Source: an uncultured Bacilli bacterium
GTDB taxonomy: Bacteria; Bacillota_I; Bacilli_A; RF39; UBA660
Assembly: GCA_910584165.1 (NCBI GenBank)
Contig: CAJTZU010000006.1
Coordinates: 1-64,000, forward strand
DNA: 64,000 bases
Reading direction: 5' to 3'
In this document: in pieces, positions 11,959-20,455 of the stretch
Layout of the letters: every line of letters starts with the position of its first letter
Numbering within the stretch: the stretch's first letter is position 1
Notes under the pieces: model-generated
What the model was told of the DNA's origin: nothing
Seen by the model: only the letters and a program-made list of their open reading frames with translations
Databases searched by the model: none
Program-made: the position numbers and the translations under genes

Positions 11959-12384
11959 ACATTCTACATAAGTGTCTGATAAGCATCTTAAACAACATAC
12001 ACAGTTTAAATTCATAGTAAAGAAAGAATTTGTTGAAACATAAGGAAATTCACTAGTTGTATCTGTGTTAGGAGCTAAAACTCTTAGGGTACAGCAACAT
12101 CCATCTAATTTTTCTACACGAAAAACATTAGAGCAAGTAGCAGCATCTACACCACAAACAGAATTATCCTTTGCTGTTGGCATACTAAGTGGTGTTCCAC
12201 TACATAGATATAGCATAACTGGTCTTGTATTGCAATTTAAAGAATTTGTTCCGCAGCCTAAAAAACCACGATCACAAGTATCTAAACATGTTTCTGCCGT
12301 ACATGCATTTTGTTGTAAAACATTTATAATGGCTAAAATTTCAGCTATACATTTACAAGAATCTGTATCTGTACTATTACACAT
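11953..12384 (-). CDS. CotY/CotZ-like spore coat protein
   Basis: 143 aa with about 20 Cys residues. The family pattern is visible: CKCIAEILAIINVLQQ near the N-terminus, C..CDRGFLGCG, RPVMLYLCSGTPL, NVFRVEKLDGCCCTLRVLAP and the tail LNCVCCLRCLSDTYVECL. In Bacillus CotY and CotZ form the insoluble crust or exosporium basal layer through disulfide-linked lattices. The ribosome site is GGGGTGG. Its presence is the clearest hint that this lineage makes spores. The regulator (expected sigma-K) could not be confirmed from the promoter region. Confidence 0.8.
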   Translation of the reverse strand: MCNSTDTDSCKCIAEILAIINVLQQNACTAETCLDTCDRGFLGCGTNSLNCNTRPVMLYLCSGTPLSMPTAKDNSVCGVDAATCSNVFRVEKLDGCCCTLRVLAPNTDTTSEFPYVSTNSFFTMNLNCVCCLRCLSDTYVECL

Positions 12385-12462
12385 ATATAATCCACCCCTT
12401 CTGTTATAGCATATTCTCTAAGTCTAAAAGAGTGTGAATAAAAAACCTATTTTCTTAATGAT

Positions 12463-12493
12463 AAAAGAACATTTTCATAATAATGTTCTTTTT
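12463..12493. terminator. Terminator-like hairpin between divergent genes
   Basis: AAAAGAACATT and AATGTTCTTTT (11-bp stem, 8-nt loop) are followed by a T-run on the plus strand and flanked by A on the other side. It lies between the divergent coat and licD starts, where no gene ends, so it may be an attenuator, the end of an antisense or small RNA, or a relic. Confidence 0.6.
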
Positions 12494-12501
12494 CTCTAGT
12501 A

Positions 12502-12530
12502 TTGATTATTTCCCTAATTTCTAGTAAAAT
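12502..12530 (+). promoter_or_regulatory. licD promoter
   Basis: TTGATT at 12502-12507, a 17-bp spacer, then TAAAAT at 12525-12530, 22 bp before the chosen licD ATG. Confidence 0.6.
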
Positions 12531-12552
12531 TAACTTAGAGATGAGGTTGTTT

Positions 12553-13440
12553 ATGAAGAAAGATTGTATTGAAGAAAGAGACGACTATGTTATACAAGAA
12601 AATAAAGATGGTTCTAAAATAACAGTTCGAGAATTACAATTAGAAATTTTAGATATCATGGACGAAATTCATCGAGTTTGTGTAAAAAATAATATTGAAT
12701 ACGGATTAATTGCAGGTTCTGCACTAGGAACTGTCAACTATAAAGGTTTTATTCCATGGGATGATGATATTGATATTTGTGTTTTAAGAAAAGATTGGAA
12801 ACGCTTTTTAGAAGCATTAGATAAAGACTTAGATGAAAAATTCTATTTTCAATGTTTTGAAAAAGATAAAAGATTTAATGTTATCAATGGTCCTCAAATG
12901 AAAATTAGAAAAAGAAACACTTACATCGAAGAAGTGAATTGGTTATTAAAAAATAGATGCAAATCTGGAAATGGCATTTTTGTAGATGTTGTTATCTATG
13001 ACAATATTGCAGAATCTAAGTGGAAAGATGAAGGAGCTCGTACAGTTGTAAAAATAATAATGCCTTTCCTTGTTCTTTTAGATAATTTAAGAATACCTCA
13101 TACCCCATTAAAAAAATTTGTTATGTGGCATTCTAATAGATATTCTAGAAAACATGAAAAAAGTTCCCTCATGTCACAACCCGTTTCTGTTCCATGGGAA
13201 AAGTTTTTAAAAGAACCAGTATTTTTAAAGGAAGATATTTTGCCATTTAAATTATATGAGTTTGAAGGCAGAAAATATTATTCCTACAATCATATTGAAA
13301 AAATATTAAAGCAGTGGTATGGTCCTAATTGTTTAAAAAAATGGGATGGAAAAAAATGGATAGAAACGTTACCTGTTCAAAAAAGAGTGCCTAAACACAC
13401 TGCTCATTTAAATCTCCATGGAGAAGATAAACAAAACTAA
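12553..13440 (+). CDS. LicD family phosphotransferase
   Basis: Nucleotidyltransferase-fold protein of the LicD group, which adds phosphocholine or a similar phospho-substituent to teichoic acids and surface glycans. The signature is clear: YGLIAGSALGTVNYKGFIPWDDDIDICVLRKDW, with the metal-binding DDDID. The rest (295 aa) is typical in length. I placed the start at 12553 (GAGG 6 nt upstream) rather than the longer frame beginning at 12502. A small membrane protein gene follows at once. No choline kinase or cytidylyltransferase gene (LicA/LicC) is nearby. Confidence 0.88.
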   Translation: MKKDCIEERDDYVIQENKDGSKITVRELQLEILDIMDEIHRVCVKNNIEYGLIAGSALGTVNYKGFIPWDDDIDICVLRKDWKRFLEALDKDLDEKFYFQCFEKDKRFNVINGPQMKIRKRNTYIEEVNWLLKNRCKSGNGIFVDVVIYDNIAESKWKDEGARTVVKIIMPFLVLLDNLRIPHTPLKKFVMWHSNRYSRKHEKSSLMSQPVSVPWEKFLKEPVFLKEDILPFKLYEFEGRKYYSYNHIEKILKQWYGPNCLKKWDGKKWIETLPVQKRVPKHTAHLNLHGEDKQN

Positions 13441-13462
13441 GGATTAGGAGTGATTCCCACTT

Positions 13463-13633
13463 ATGAAAGGATTTTTTAAATATAGTTTTATTATTGGATG
13501 CCTTTTAAATTTAATTGCTATCATAATTGGAATTATATGGCAACACGATATTGCCTTTATCTTTTCAGGAATAGGAATCATTTTTATTGGAATTTCCATT
13601 TTAGTATATATTAATAAAGAAGATGACAAATAG
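13463..13633 (+). CDS. Small two-helix membrane protein
   Basis: 56 aa, mostly hydrophobic: two likely membrane helices (about residues 7-26 and 29-49) and a charged tail NKEDDK. AGGAGTGA sits 9 nt before the ATG, 22 bp after licD, so it is probably co-transcribed. The stop codon lies in a bidirectional terminator. No family is recognised. Confidence 0.6.
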   Translation: MKGFFKYSFIIGCLLNLIAIIIGIIWQHDIAFIFSGIGIIFIGISILVYINKEDDK

Positions 13634-13642
13634 TCATCTTTT
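13620..13642. terminator. Bidirectional intrinsic terminator
   Basis: The stem AAGATGAC/GTCATCTT with loop AAATA lies between the convergent small membrane protein gene and the DUF368 gene. Confidence 0.75.
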
Positions 13643-14300
13643 AAAATGCAAAAATTAAACTAGATAATAAAAATCCTACAATTGCACTATAAGTATATTT
13701 CGGATATTTTTGAAATAAATGATTCATAAGAATTAGAAAGAAAAAGCCACTTATTCCAAGACCTAATAAGAATGGAAATAATTTTTTTAAAGGGAATAAA
13801 TACAATTCACTGAAAAGTTTTAATACTTCTTCATACCAACCTAAGGATAAAAACAAGGCGGTGCCGCTAATACCTGGAATAATCGTTGAAAAAGATTCTA
13901 TTATTCCCATAAAAAAATAAGAGATTGGAAAATCATGCTGTGGTAAGAGAAAAAGACTAGAAGTAAGAAAAAAGGAAAAAAGAATACAACACCAATAATT
14001 CCCTTTTTTCAAAATATCAGGAATTCCAGTAACAATAAAAACTATAAAAATAACTTTGAGAAAGAAACCATACTTTAAAAATAATTGCAATAGTACTTTA
14101 CTTCCTAAGATAGTGGAAAAAAGAAAACCACTTCCTAAAATTCCTAAATAAGTTATATTCCTTTGCCAATCTTTAAAAAAATGAAGAATAGAATCCATTA
14201 CTTTTTCATAAATACCTAAACGAATCGCTAATACACTACCACTAATACCAGGCAATATTTTCCCAATTCCTATTAAAATACCGCTTAAAAATAATTTCAT
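13641..14300 (-). CDS. DUF368 polyprenyl-phosphate transporter (PopT-like)
   Basis: 219-aa polytopic membrane protein with the DUF368 hallmark twice: GKILPGISGSVLAIRLGIYE (residues 12-31) and STIIPGISGTALFLSLGWYEE in the second half, an internal inverted duplication. DUF368 proteins were shown to recycle undecaprenyl phosphate across the membrane for cell-wall synthesis. This copy is shorter than the usual 260-300 aa, with compact loops. AGGTGA precedes the ATG. Nearby LicD makes a cell-envelope glycan context plausible. Confidence 0.85.
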   Translation of the reverse strand: MKLFLSGILIGIGKILPGISGSVLAIRLGIYEKVMDSILHFFKDWQRNITYLGILGSGFLFSTILGSKVLLQLFLKYGFFLKVIFIVFIVTGIPDILKKGNYWCCILFSFFLTSSLFLLPQHDFPISYFFMGIIESFSTIIPGISGTALFLSLGWYEEVLKLFSELYLFPLKKLFPFLLGLGISGFFFLILMNHLFQKYPKYTYSAIVGFLLSSLIFAF

Positions 14301-14335
14301 AGTTCACCTAGTTCATTTTATTCTTATCTAAAAAA

Positions 14336-14358
14336 AAAATAACCAAAAGGTTATTTTG
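14336..14358 (-). terminator. Intrinsic terminator
   Basis: Minus-strand AAAATAACC/GGTTATTTT followed by T residues, overlapping the stop of the DUF5698/DUF2179 gene. Confidence 0.8.
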
Positions 14359-14875
14359 CAACACCACGAAAATATCCATTCTGAACATACTTTGTTTCGT
14401 TTACTACAATAAAAGCTTTTTCGTCGTACTTCTTCACTATATTTTCTAATTCTGACAAATGATTACTATCAATTTCTGAAAACAACATTAATTTATTATT
14501 TCCTTGATACCCTTGAGCACTAACAACAGAAACAGCATACCCATGCTCTCTTAAAGCGTCAATTACTTCCTTTTTTTCTTCATGAATTACCATCTGAACA
14601 CCTAACTTACCATGAATAAATTTTTTAGAAATAAATCCACCAATAAATGTTCCTGTAGCAAATCCGCCTGCATAAGAAACAGCAATCCATAAACTATTAG
14701 ACGCACTATTCAAAGCATCTTTTACAACTAAAAACCAAATAGTAACTTCAATAAAGCCAATCAAAGCAGCTATGATATTTTTTCCTTTTACAGTCATAAC
14801 TGTTCGAATGGTTCCCAAAGAAACGTCCATAATTCTTACTAAAAATATTCTAATACATAATAATAACAGTTCCAT
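14351..14875 (-). CDS. UPF0316 membrane protein (DUF5698-DUF2179)
   Basis: 174 aa: an N-terminal membrane part with about three helices (residues 1-80; RIMDVSLGTIRTVMTVKGKN and SYAGGFATGTFIGGF), then a soluble DUF2179 domain (about 90-165, with VIDALREHGYAVSVVSAQGYQGNNKLMLFSEI and KAFIVVNETKYVQNGYFRG). The family is widespread in Bacillota. DUF2179 is a small alpha-beta domain also found in YitT-type proteins and is thought to be a ligand-sensing module. Function is unknown. AAGGAG precedes the start. Confidence 0.85.
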   Translation of the reverse strand: MELLLLCIRIFLVRIMDVSLGTIRTVMTVKGKNIIAALIGFIEVTIWFLVVKDALNSASNSLWIAVSYAGGFATGTFIGGFISKKFIHGKLGVQMVIHEEKKEVIDALREHGYAVSVVSAQGYQGNNKLMLFSEIDSNHLSELENIVKKYDEKAFIVVNETKYVQNGYFRGVAK

Positions 14876-14909
14876 ACTATCTACTCCTTATTTTTATTAT
14901 ACACAAAAA

Positions 14910-14934
14910 AAATCTATATTACTATAGATTTCTC
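14910..14934 (-). terminator. Intrinsic terminator
   Basis: Minus-strand AAATCTATA/TATAGATTT with a short loop and a run of eight T, just after the 14941 gene. Confidence 0.8.
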
Positions 14935-14940
14935 CATTCC

Positions 14941-15477
14941 TTAGGATTTAGAACTTTCTTTTTTATAATTTTTCTTTAAATATTCAGTAATTTTTTCTTT
15001 TCCAACAAAATGTTCGCTTATTTTACCTTCTTTAATAACAAATAAAGTAGTATCAGAAATTCTAATATCCCTAATAGAATCCTTTACAATTGTTTCTTTA
15101 CTAATATAGGATTTATTCATAGTATCTTTCATATCAATTTTATAATATGTCTTTCCTGTTAAGCCAACCTGTAAAGTATAATAATCTTCATCCTTATCAT
15201 CCATAAGAGCGAAAACATAATACTCTTTCTCACTTTTTTTCAATAAGTCTTGAAAAGTAATATTTTTGGTATTCAAATTTGTATTCGAATTTGTATTTTC
15301 TTTATTAACAGTACGTTTAGAAACTAAATAATCTGTTAAAAAATAAAAAGATACGAAAACAACTACAATAGTACAAATTGTAATAAGGGCAGTTCTTCCA
15401 CTAAAGTTTTCCTGGGTTTGCTGAATATTTTTTTTAGATTCTACTTTTTTTGTATTTTTTATTTTTGCTTTCTTCAC
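14941..15477 (-). CDS. Membrane-anchored protein, possible thioredoxin fold, no CxxC
   Basis: 178 aa. A Lys-rich cytoplasmic head (residues 1-27), one membrane helix (about 30-48) and an outside domain with TFQDLLKKSEKEYYVFALMDDKDEDYYTLQ, a middle region, then TTLFVIKEGKISEHFVGKEKITEYL. That last strand-strand-helix resembles the end of a thioredoxin fold. Catalytic cysteines are absent. The start codon is GTG behind GGTGAT. Organisation parallels 9584-10075. Family not recognised. Confidence 0.55.
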   Translation of the reverse strand: MKKAKIKNTKKVESKKNIQQTQENFSGRTALITICTIVVVFVSFYFLTDYLVSKRTVNKENTNSNTNLNTKNITFQDLLKKSEKEYYVFALMDDKDEDYYTLQVGLTGKTYYKIDMKDTMNKSYISKETIVKDSIRDIRISDTTLFVIKEGKISEHFVGKEKITEYLKKNYKKESSKS

Positions 15478-15533
15478 TGCTAATCACCAATGTTATTATA
15501 ACAAATATAAATCATTACAACAATATTTTATAG

Positions 15534-15562
15534 AAAAAAACTATAGTTTTATAGTTTTTTCT
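15534..15562 (-). terminator. Intrinsic terminator
   Basis: Minus-strand AAAAAACTATA...TATAGTTTTTTT, just downstream of the lipoprotein gene stop. Confidence 0.7.
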
Positions 15563-15568
15563 ATCGAT

Positions 15569-16555
15569 TTATTTAGCAATTGCTGTCACACTAATTGATT
15601 TTGCCACATTTATCATTTCTTCTAAATTTAAATTTTCAGATACTAAAGAATAATCTACCCCATTACTAGTCCAAGAAATGGAATAGTCTGTTACAGCCCC
15701 TATTGTGTCACCTATATGATATGGATCTCCATAGACAATATCTGTCTGTAATTCTTTAGATACAGTGGCAGTTTCCTCTACTAACATAAAAGGATTTTCT
15801 CCATCAAATGTTAAAATAACTCTTTCCCCACTATCTAGTTTCACTTTATCTTGACTAGTTAAATAAGTATTAGTTGGAATATACATTGGATAAATAACAG
15901 CATCTAAAGATTTCATTGTTGTTTTAGAAGTTTCTTTTCCATCCATATTCTTTTCTAATTGAAAATAATCTTTATCAAATTCTTTCTTCTCATCAATTTT
16001 TGTAAAAGTCATGCTCATTTCTATTGATTCATTGTTATTTAAAACTTCTACCTTTTGAATATTTAATTTTTCATCTACGTATACCTTTTGCGTTACTAAA
16101 TTAGCGTTATTAGAATAATTTACTTTGCTTGTAAATAAATAACCATTCTCCACTTTTTCTAATGTTTTTTTATCATCTTTCTTTAAATCTGTGAAAATTC
16201 TTTCTAATAGATAAATTTGGGAATTATTATATGGCCAATCACTTTGAAATTTAAAACTCTTATTTAACGAAGGTGTTAAAACATAAACACCATCTTGGTT
16301 CCTTAAAATAATTTGCTCATGATTATTTACTTTATTTGTAAGACTTACTCGATAGTAATCTTCTTTTTGATAAGCAACATCAACATTATACGTATAAGAA
16401 TCTTCTCCCCTATAAATCAATAGTTCTCCTTCAACATGATAAGATGATAAAGATGCTATTTTTTCATCTAATTCTTTATAGGCATCCTTCTCATTATATT
16501 TTCCACATCCTACTACCAAAAAGCAGCACATAATTATTAATAATAATTTCTTCAT
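15569..16555 (-). CDS. LolA/GerS-like lipoprotein
   Basis: 328 aa starting with a lipoprotein signal peptide whose lipobox is LVVGC (lipidated Cys17). The first 200 residues follow the LolA-like beta-barrel pattern (SSYHVEGELLIYRGEDSYTYNVDVAYQKEDYYRVSL, then NQDGVYVLTPSLNKSFKF and QKVYVDEKLNIQKVEV), as in GerS and YdcC-type sporulation lipoproteins. A second domain (about 215-328) resembles anti-sigma sensor tails. It is exported to the outer face of the membrane. It lies downstream of cdaA-cdaR but has its own promoter region. Role inferred only. Confidence 0.75.
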   Translation of the reverse strand: MKKLLLIIMCCFLVVGCGKYNEKDAYKELDEKIASLSSYHVEGELLIYRGEDSYTYNVDVAYQKEDYYRVSLTNKVNNHEQIILRNQDGVYVLTPSLNKSFKFQSDWPYNNSQIYLLERIFTDLKKDDKKTLEKVENGYLFTSKVNYSNNANLVTQKVYVDEKLNIQKVEVLNNNESIEMSMTFTKIDEKKEFDKDYFQLEKNMDGKETSKTTMKSLDAVIYPMYIPTNTYLTSQDKVKLDSGERVILTFDGENPFMLVEETATVSKELQTDIVYGDPYHIGDTIGAVTDYSISWTSNGVDYSLVSENLNLEEMINVAKSISVTAIAK

Positions 16556-16608
16556 ATCTACCTCTTTTCACTTAAGTATATGGATAGCAGATAGAAATAT
16601 GAAAAAAA

Positions 16609-16630
16609 ATTAAGAGATAATTCTCTTAAT
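16609..16630 (-). terminator. Intrinsic terminator after cdaR
   Basis: Minus-strand ATTAAGAGA/TCTCTTAAT followed by eight T. Confidence 0.8.
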
Positions 16631-18002
16631 CTTTCTTTTTTAATACAATTTTTACAGTAGATTTCTTTGGTACAAAAGTTGCTAAATGAGCATTTGCAGA
16701 GTTTGGACGAATTTGAACGGGAACAGAATATTCACCTTCTTCAGTATATCCACTTAAATCTACATAAGCTTGAACTTCTGTATCTTTTAATGCATGAATA
16801 ATATTATATGCACCTGTTACATCCACTAATACTTCAGCATCATCTGCAGAGGCAGCACCTGCCATAAATCCATTTGGAGTATTTAATGCATCTACTTTTA
16901 ATGTCATAGTAATTGGATTACTACTTTGTGTAACTTCAATCTTAACAGTTACTTTATTGATAGACATCTTTTTAACTCCTACTGGTTTTGGAATTTCTAT
17001 TTCTGCTTCATAATTAGAAGTTAATTTACTTACATCTACTTCAATATCAATACCAGTTTGTTCTAATTGATTTAAGGCCTCTGTAGAGCCATATACCGTA
17101 ATTCTTTCTTGACTAAATGAGTAAGAACTAATAGCATTACCAAATGGCACATCATTCTTTGGTACAAAGTTAAGAGATACTTCTCTTGAAGAAGACGTAA
17201 GTGTTACTTTGGCAGTTACATTTTCCTTCTTATTAATTTCAACATCTACCACATTTCCTTCTTTATCGTAAGCACGAAGTGGTAAAGACGTTAAAGTTTG
17301 TGTACCTGCTTCTAATTTTGTTAAATTATCTACATCAATTAAAGCTTGAACAGTAGCTACTTTTTCTAATTGGAAATCAGCGCCACTAATAACAACTTGA
17401 TCTAAATTTAATTCTACATTACTAATCTCTAAAGTATTATCCAAATGATCTTGATTAATTACATTATAGGATAAAGTTTGATTTTTAGTTTCTTTTGCAT
17501 AAACAACAACTGTTACTTGAGATGGATTTACACTATATTCAATAGAAGGCAATCCATTATTATCATACTCTACATCTATTTTATAAGTTCCTGGTTCTTT
17601 AATATTATTTAAATCCAATTTTACTTTGTGTCCAGAAGACTGCTCAGCAATATATAAATCTGCTTTACTTCCTATTAAAGTAATATCAAAAGTTTCTGGA
17701 ATTCCACTAATGACAAATCTTTCCTCATTATATAGAACTTCTGCTTTTTGATTTTTAAAGACTTTCGCACTACTAGTTGTGAGTGTTAATATTTTTTGAT
17801 CCACTACAATAAATAAAATGACCGCTAAAAATAAAGATAAAAACAATAAAGTTGACTGCTTTGCTAAGAATCCTTCTAACTTATGACTAGATTTGTCAAA
17901 TCCATTTGTTATTTTTAAAACCAATTTCGTAATAGGAACAACAACATGTTTATCAAAAAATTTAGCAATTTTTTGTCCAACGCTACCTAGTTTATTCAGC
18001 AT
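16626..18002 (-). CDS. cdaR: YbbR-domain protein, regulator of CdaA
   Basis: 458 aa: a cytoplasmic amphipathic head, one membrane helix (about residues 50-70), then an extracellular series of about four YbbR repeats, each with the pattern FDITLIGSKADLYIAE.../ITVYGSTEALNQLE.../AEVLVDVTGAYNIIHAL. In Bacillota CdaR binds and controls the diadenylate cyclase CdaA. The gene overlaps the end of cdaA by 11 bp, so the pair is translationally coupled. The usual third gene (glmM) does not follow; a terminator does. Confidence 0.88.
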   Translation of the reverse strand: MLNKLGSVGQKIAKFFDKHVVVPITKLVLKITNGFDKSSHKLEGFLAKQSTLLFLSLFLAVILFIVVDQKILTLTTSSAKVFKNQKAEVLYNEERFVISGIPETFDITLIGSKADLYIAEQSSGHKVKLDLNNIKEPGTYKIDVEYDNNGLPSIEYSVNPSQVTVVVYAKETKNQTLSYNVINQDHLDNTLEISNVELNLDQVVISGADFQLEKVATVQALIDVDNLTKLEAGTQTLTSLPLRAYDKEGNVVDVEINKKENVTAKVTLTSSSREVSLNFVPKNDVPFGNAISSYSFSQERITVYGSTEALNQLEQTGIDIEVDVSKLTSNYEAEIEIPKPVGVKKMSINKVTVKIEVTQSSNPITMTLKVDALNTPNGFMAGAASADDAEVLVDVTGAYNIIHALKDTEVQAYVDLSGYTEEGEYSVPVQIRPNSANAHLATFVPKKSTVKIVLKKKD

Positions 18003-18798
18003 GTTCGTCTTCCTCCTCTTCTTCCTCTTCGATAATCATAGATTGTTTTGGTCTCAATCCTTCTAGCAATAATAATTTAATTTCATCTGTTGATAAATTA
18101 TAGTGTAATTCCCCATTCATTGCTACTGATAATCTTCCTGTTTCTTCCGAAACAATAAGAGAAATACAATCTGTAAGTTCAGAGATTCCTAATGCAGCTC
18201 TATGTCTTGTTCCCAAACGTTTACTTATTTTTAAATTGTCACTTGTTGGGAAAACAGCTCTCGCACTAGTAATCTTATCCCCTTGAATAATAACTCCTCC
18301 ATCATGTAATGGATTGTTTGGAAAGAAAAGAGTTACTAATAATTCACTAGAAATATCCGCATATATTTTCTTTGATTTCTCAATATAATCATTTAAACTA
18401 TTATCCCTTTCAATAATGATAAGAGCTCCTGTTCTAGTTTTTTTCATAGCTTCCATCGCTGTAACAATTTCATAGACAACCTTTTCTCTTTCATCAACAG
18501 TAAGAACTTTATGTCGTCCAAGTAATTGACTACGGCCTAGTTGCTCCAAAACATTTCGAATTTCTGGTTGAAAGATAACAATAATAGCTAAGATTCCCCA
18601 TTCTAATACATAATCTAATAGGTATCCTATTGTTACCAAATTAAAAATCTTGCTAATTAAAACTAATACCACAATAAAAATAATTCCTTTAAAAAGAAGA
18701 ATCATTTTAACATTTTTTCTTAAACTTTTTAATACATAATAAAGTACTAACCAAACCAGTAAAATATCAATAAATTTTCTGGCTAAATCCACTATCAT
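17992..18798 (-). CDS. cdaA: Diadenylate cyclase CdaA
   Basis: Makes c-di-AMP from two ATP. 268 aa with three N-terminal membrane helices (about residues 8-80) and a DAC domain. The active-site motifs are intact: NPLHDGGVIIQGD (DGG form of the DGA motif) and LGTRHRAALGISE (RHR). The C-terminal tail is a poly-Glu stretch (IIEEEEEEEDEHAE). c-di-AMP controls potassium and osmolyte transport and cell-wall homeostasis. AGGGAAA precedes the ATG; cdaR follows, overlapping. Confidence 0.93.
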   Translation of the reverse strand: MIVDLARKFIDILLVWLVLYYVLKSLRKNVKMILLFKGIIFIVVLVLISKIFNLVTIGYLLDYVLEWGILAIIVIFQPEIRNVLEQLGRSQLLGRHKVLTVDEREKVVYEIVTAMEAMKKTRTGALIIIERDNSLNDYIEKSKKIYADISSELLVTLFFPNNPLHDGGVIIQGDKITSARAVFPTSDNLKISKRLGTRHRAALGISELTDCISLIVSEETGRLSVAMNGELHYNLSTDEIKLLLLEGLRPKQSMIIEEEEEEEDEHAE

Positions 18799-18932
18799 AT
18801 TTTCCCTCCATAACTAATCACTAGCATAATCTATTATAACACAAGATACCCTTTTTTCCAAACTTTTTCTAAAGCAAAATAAATGCTTTTATACCATTTA
18901 AATTCCATAACTATTTTTTATAAAAATGGTTT

Positions 18933-19241
18933 TTATAATAGGAATTTTTTGATTTCTTCACTATTTCTTAATTTAGAAAATACCTTGTTAGAAAATATCG
19001 ATAACTCATTTAAGGTCACTTTAAAAATAGTTGCTATCTCCTCATTGGATAAGCCTAACTGAAATTTATAAATAACATACTTTTTTTCTTGCTCCTCTAA
19101 TGCATTTAATAAATTTTCCATTTCTTCACTAAATTCATCTTTAGCAGCTACCTCTGGCACTTCTACTTTGTCAATTAATCTTTGTGTTTTATTGGAATTG
19201 CTATTTCCAATTGATTGCTCTAATGAAACAACCTTTTTCTC
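18933..19241 (-). pseudogene. Sigma-70-like C-terminus (regions 3-4), fragment D of split gene
   Basis: The open frame after the in-frame TAA at 19242-19244 encodes EKKVVSLEQSIGNSNSN, a typical sigma region 2/3 junction, then ALEEQEKKYVIYKFQLGLSNEEIATIFKVTLNELS, a region 4 helix-turn-helix that would bind a -35 element. It is in the same frame as the upstream fragment (19242-20018); only the stop separates them. A GTG at 19160 could start a 75-aa piece, but no ribosome site supports it. Best read as the C-terminal end of a single broken protein. Confidence 0.7.
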
Positions 19242-20018
19242 TTACATATACTTCACAAAATATGCACTAAGAAAGCCATTGATAGATTTATTTAAATAGC
19301 TAACTATCATTTTCACATTATTATTATAATTTCTATCAATTAATTCTAATAACTGTAAATTAAGAGTACTATTTAATTCCCTCTTAAAATTTTCACTTTC
19401 CCTTAATCCATATGCGAAAAGGTAAGAGTGAATTCTAGAATAATGATATCCTTCTTGATGCAAAAGAATTAGATACCTGGTGTCAAATAAACCCGATTTA
19501 TATACACCAATTAAAAATAAAATGTCAATTTCACAAATTTTAGAATCTTCCATTGTCTCTAATAATTTAGTTTTTTCTAAAACAGATTTTAATGTATTTA
19601 TTGATATACTTAATTTTTCACCTTCTTCATTGTCATGAAAATACCAAATTAAGTTTACAATAGTTGACAAATCATTTTGACATTCTAATAGTTGAATTAC
19701 GTTTTCATAATCAATATTTAAAAAGTCTAATATTTCTTTTAATTTTTTTTCATCAATAGAATCATTTTCTTTTAGGTATTGGAAAGCTCTTTTCAAATCA
19801 TCATAATACTTTTTTCTAGTATAATATGCAATAGACTCTTCTACTGCTTCCTCCACAGTAACATTAGTTTGATTTAAATTGTTTGTCACACGGTCTCTTA
19901 CATAAGCTTCCTGTAAGCCCATTCTTCTGCAATAAATAATTAAAGGTTCCCTTTTATAATAATACTTAATACCATTTCTTTTAACATTAGCAAAAGCAAT
20001 GTCCATAGCCTCCTTCAT
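19242..20018 (-). pseudogene. HTH-like repeat 6, helical linker and sigma region 2-like part, fragment C
   Basis: 258 aa. Residues 19-75 hold repeat 6 (YYYKREPLIIYCRRMGLQEAYVRDRV). A helical region of about 130 residues of unknown fold follows. The end, YLNKSINGFLSAYFVKYM, looks like sigma region 2.4 running into region 3. It stops at a TAA directly before EKKVVSLEQ, which continues in frame. Its 5' side overlaps fragment B by 32 bp in another frame, with the switch near 20018-20030 (AAAGAAAATCATGAAGGAGG). No proper ribosome site precedes its ATG. Confidence 0.7.
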
Positions 20019-20455
20019 GATTTTCTTTTATAAGGGCAAATATATAATTATAAATAGTATTATAAGAATGATTATTTTTCTTACAGTATGTGAATAATGG
20101 AATTCCTTTATAGTAAAGATAACATCCAACATAATTCTGATAATTTTCTAAAACGATTTTTAAGCGTTCTTGTTCTGATAAAGCATTATATTTAGAGCTT
20201 TTTCTCATTCTAGATAAACTACTCATAATAGAATTATAGACAATACCATTTTTCTCACAATAGTCATATAAAGGAATGCCATCTACAAAATGATAAGTAT
20301 GAGTTTGATGTTCTATTAAAAAGTAAGAGTCAATTACTTCTTGTATATCTGCTTCAGGATTTTTTGCTAACTTACGCATTATATAAATTCTAATAGAAAT
20401 ATAATTATATTCTGGATGTATACGACAATAATCTATTAATGGCATCCCTCCATAA
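19987..20455 (-). pseudogene. HTH-like repeats 3-5, fragment B
   Basis: Encodes YGGMPLIDYC, GIPLYDYCEKNGIVYNSI and GIPLFTYCKKNNHSYNTI, three units of the same HTH-like repeat spaced 56-58 residues apart (DYC codons at 20433, 20265 and 20091). The frame is lost upstream at a T5 run near 20455-20459, where one more T would join it to repeat 2. Downstream it is lost near 20018. Codon use and composition do not differ from neighbours. Confidence 0.7.

Noticed and set aside
18933..19160. Stand-alone sigma-like gene
   Set aside because: Same frame as the upstream part and interrupted only by a stop; no ribosome site at its GTG, so it reads as part of a broken gene.
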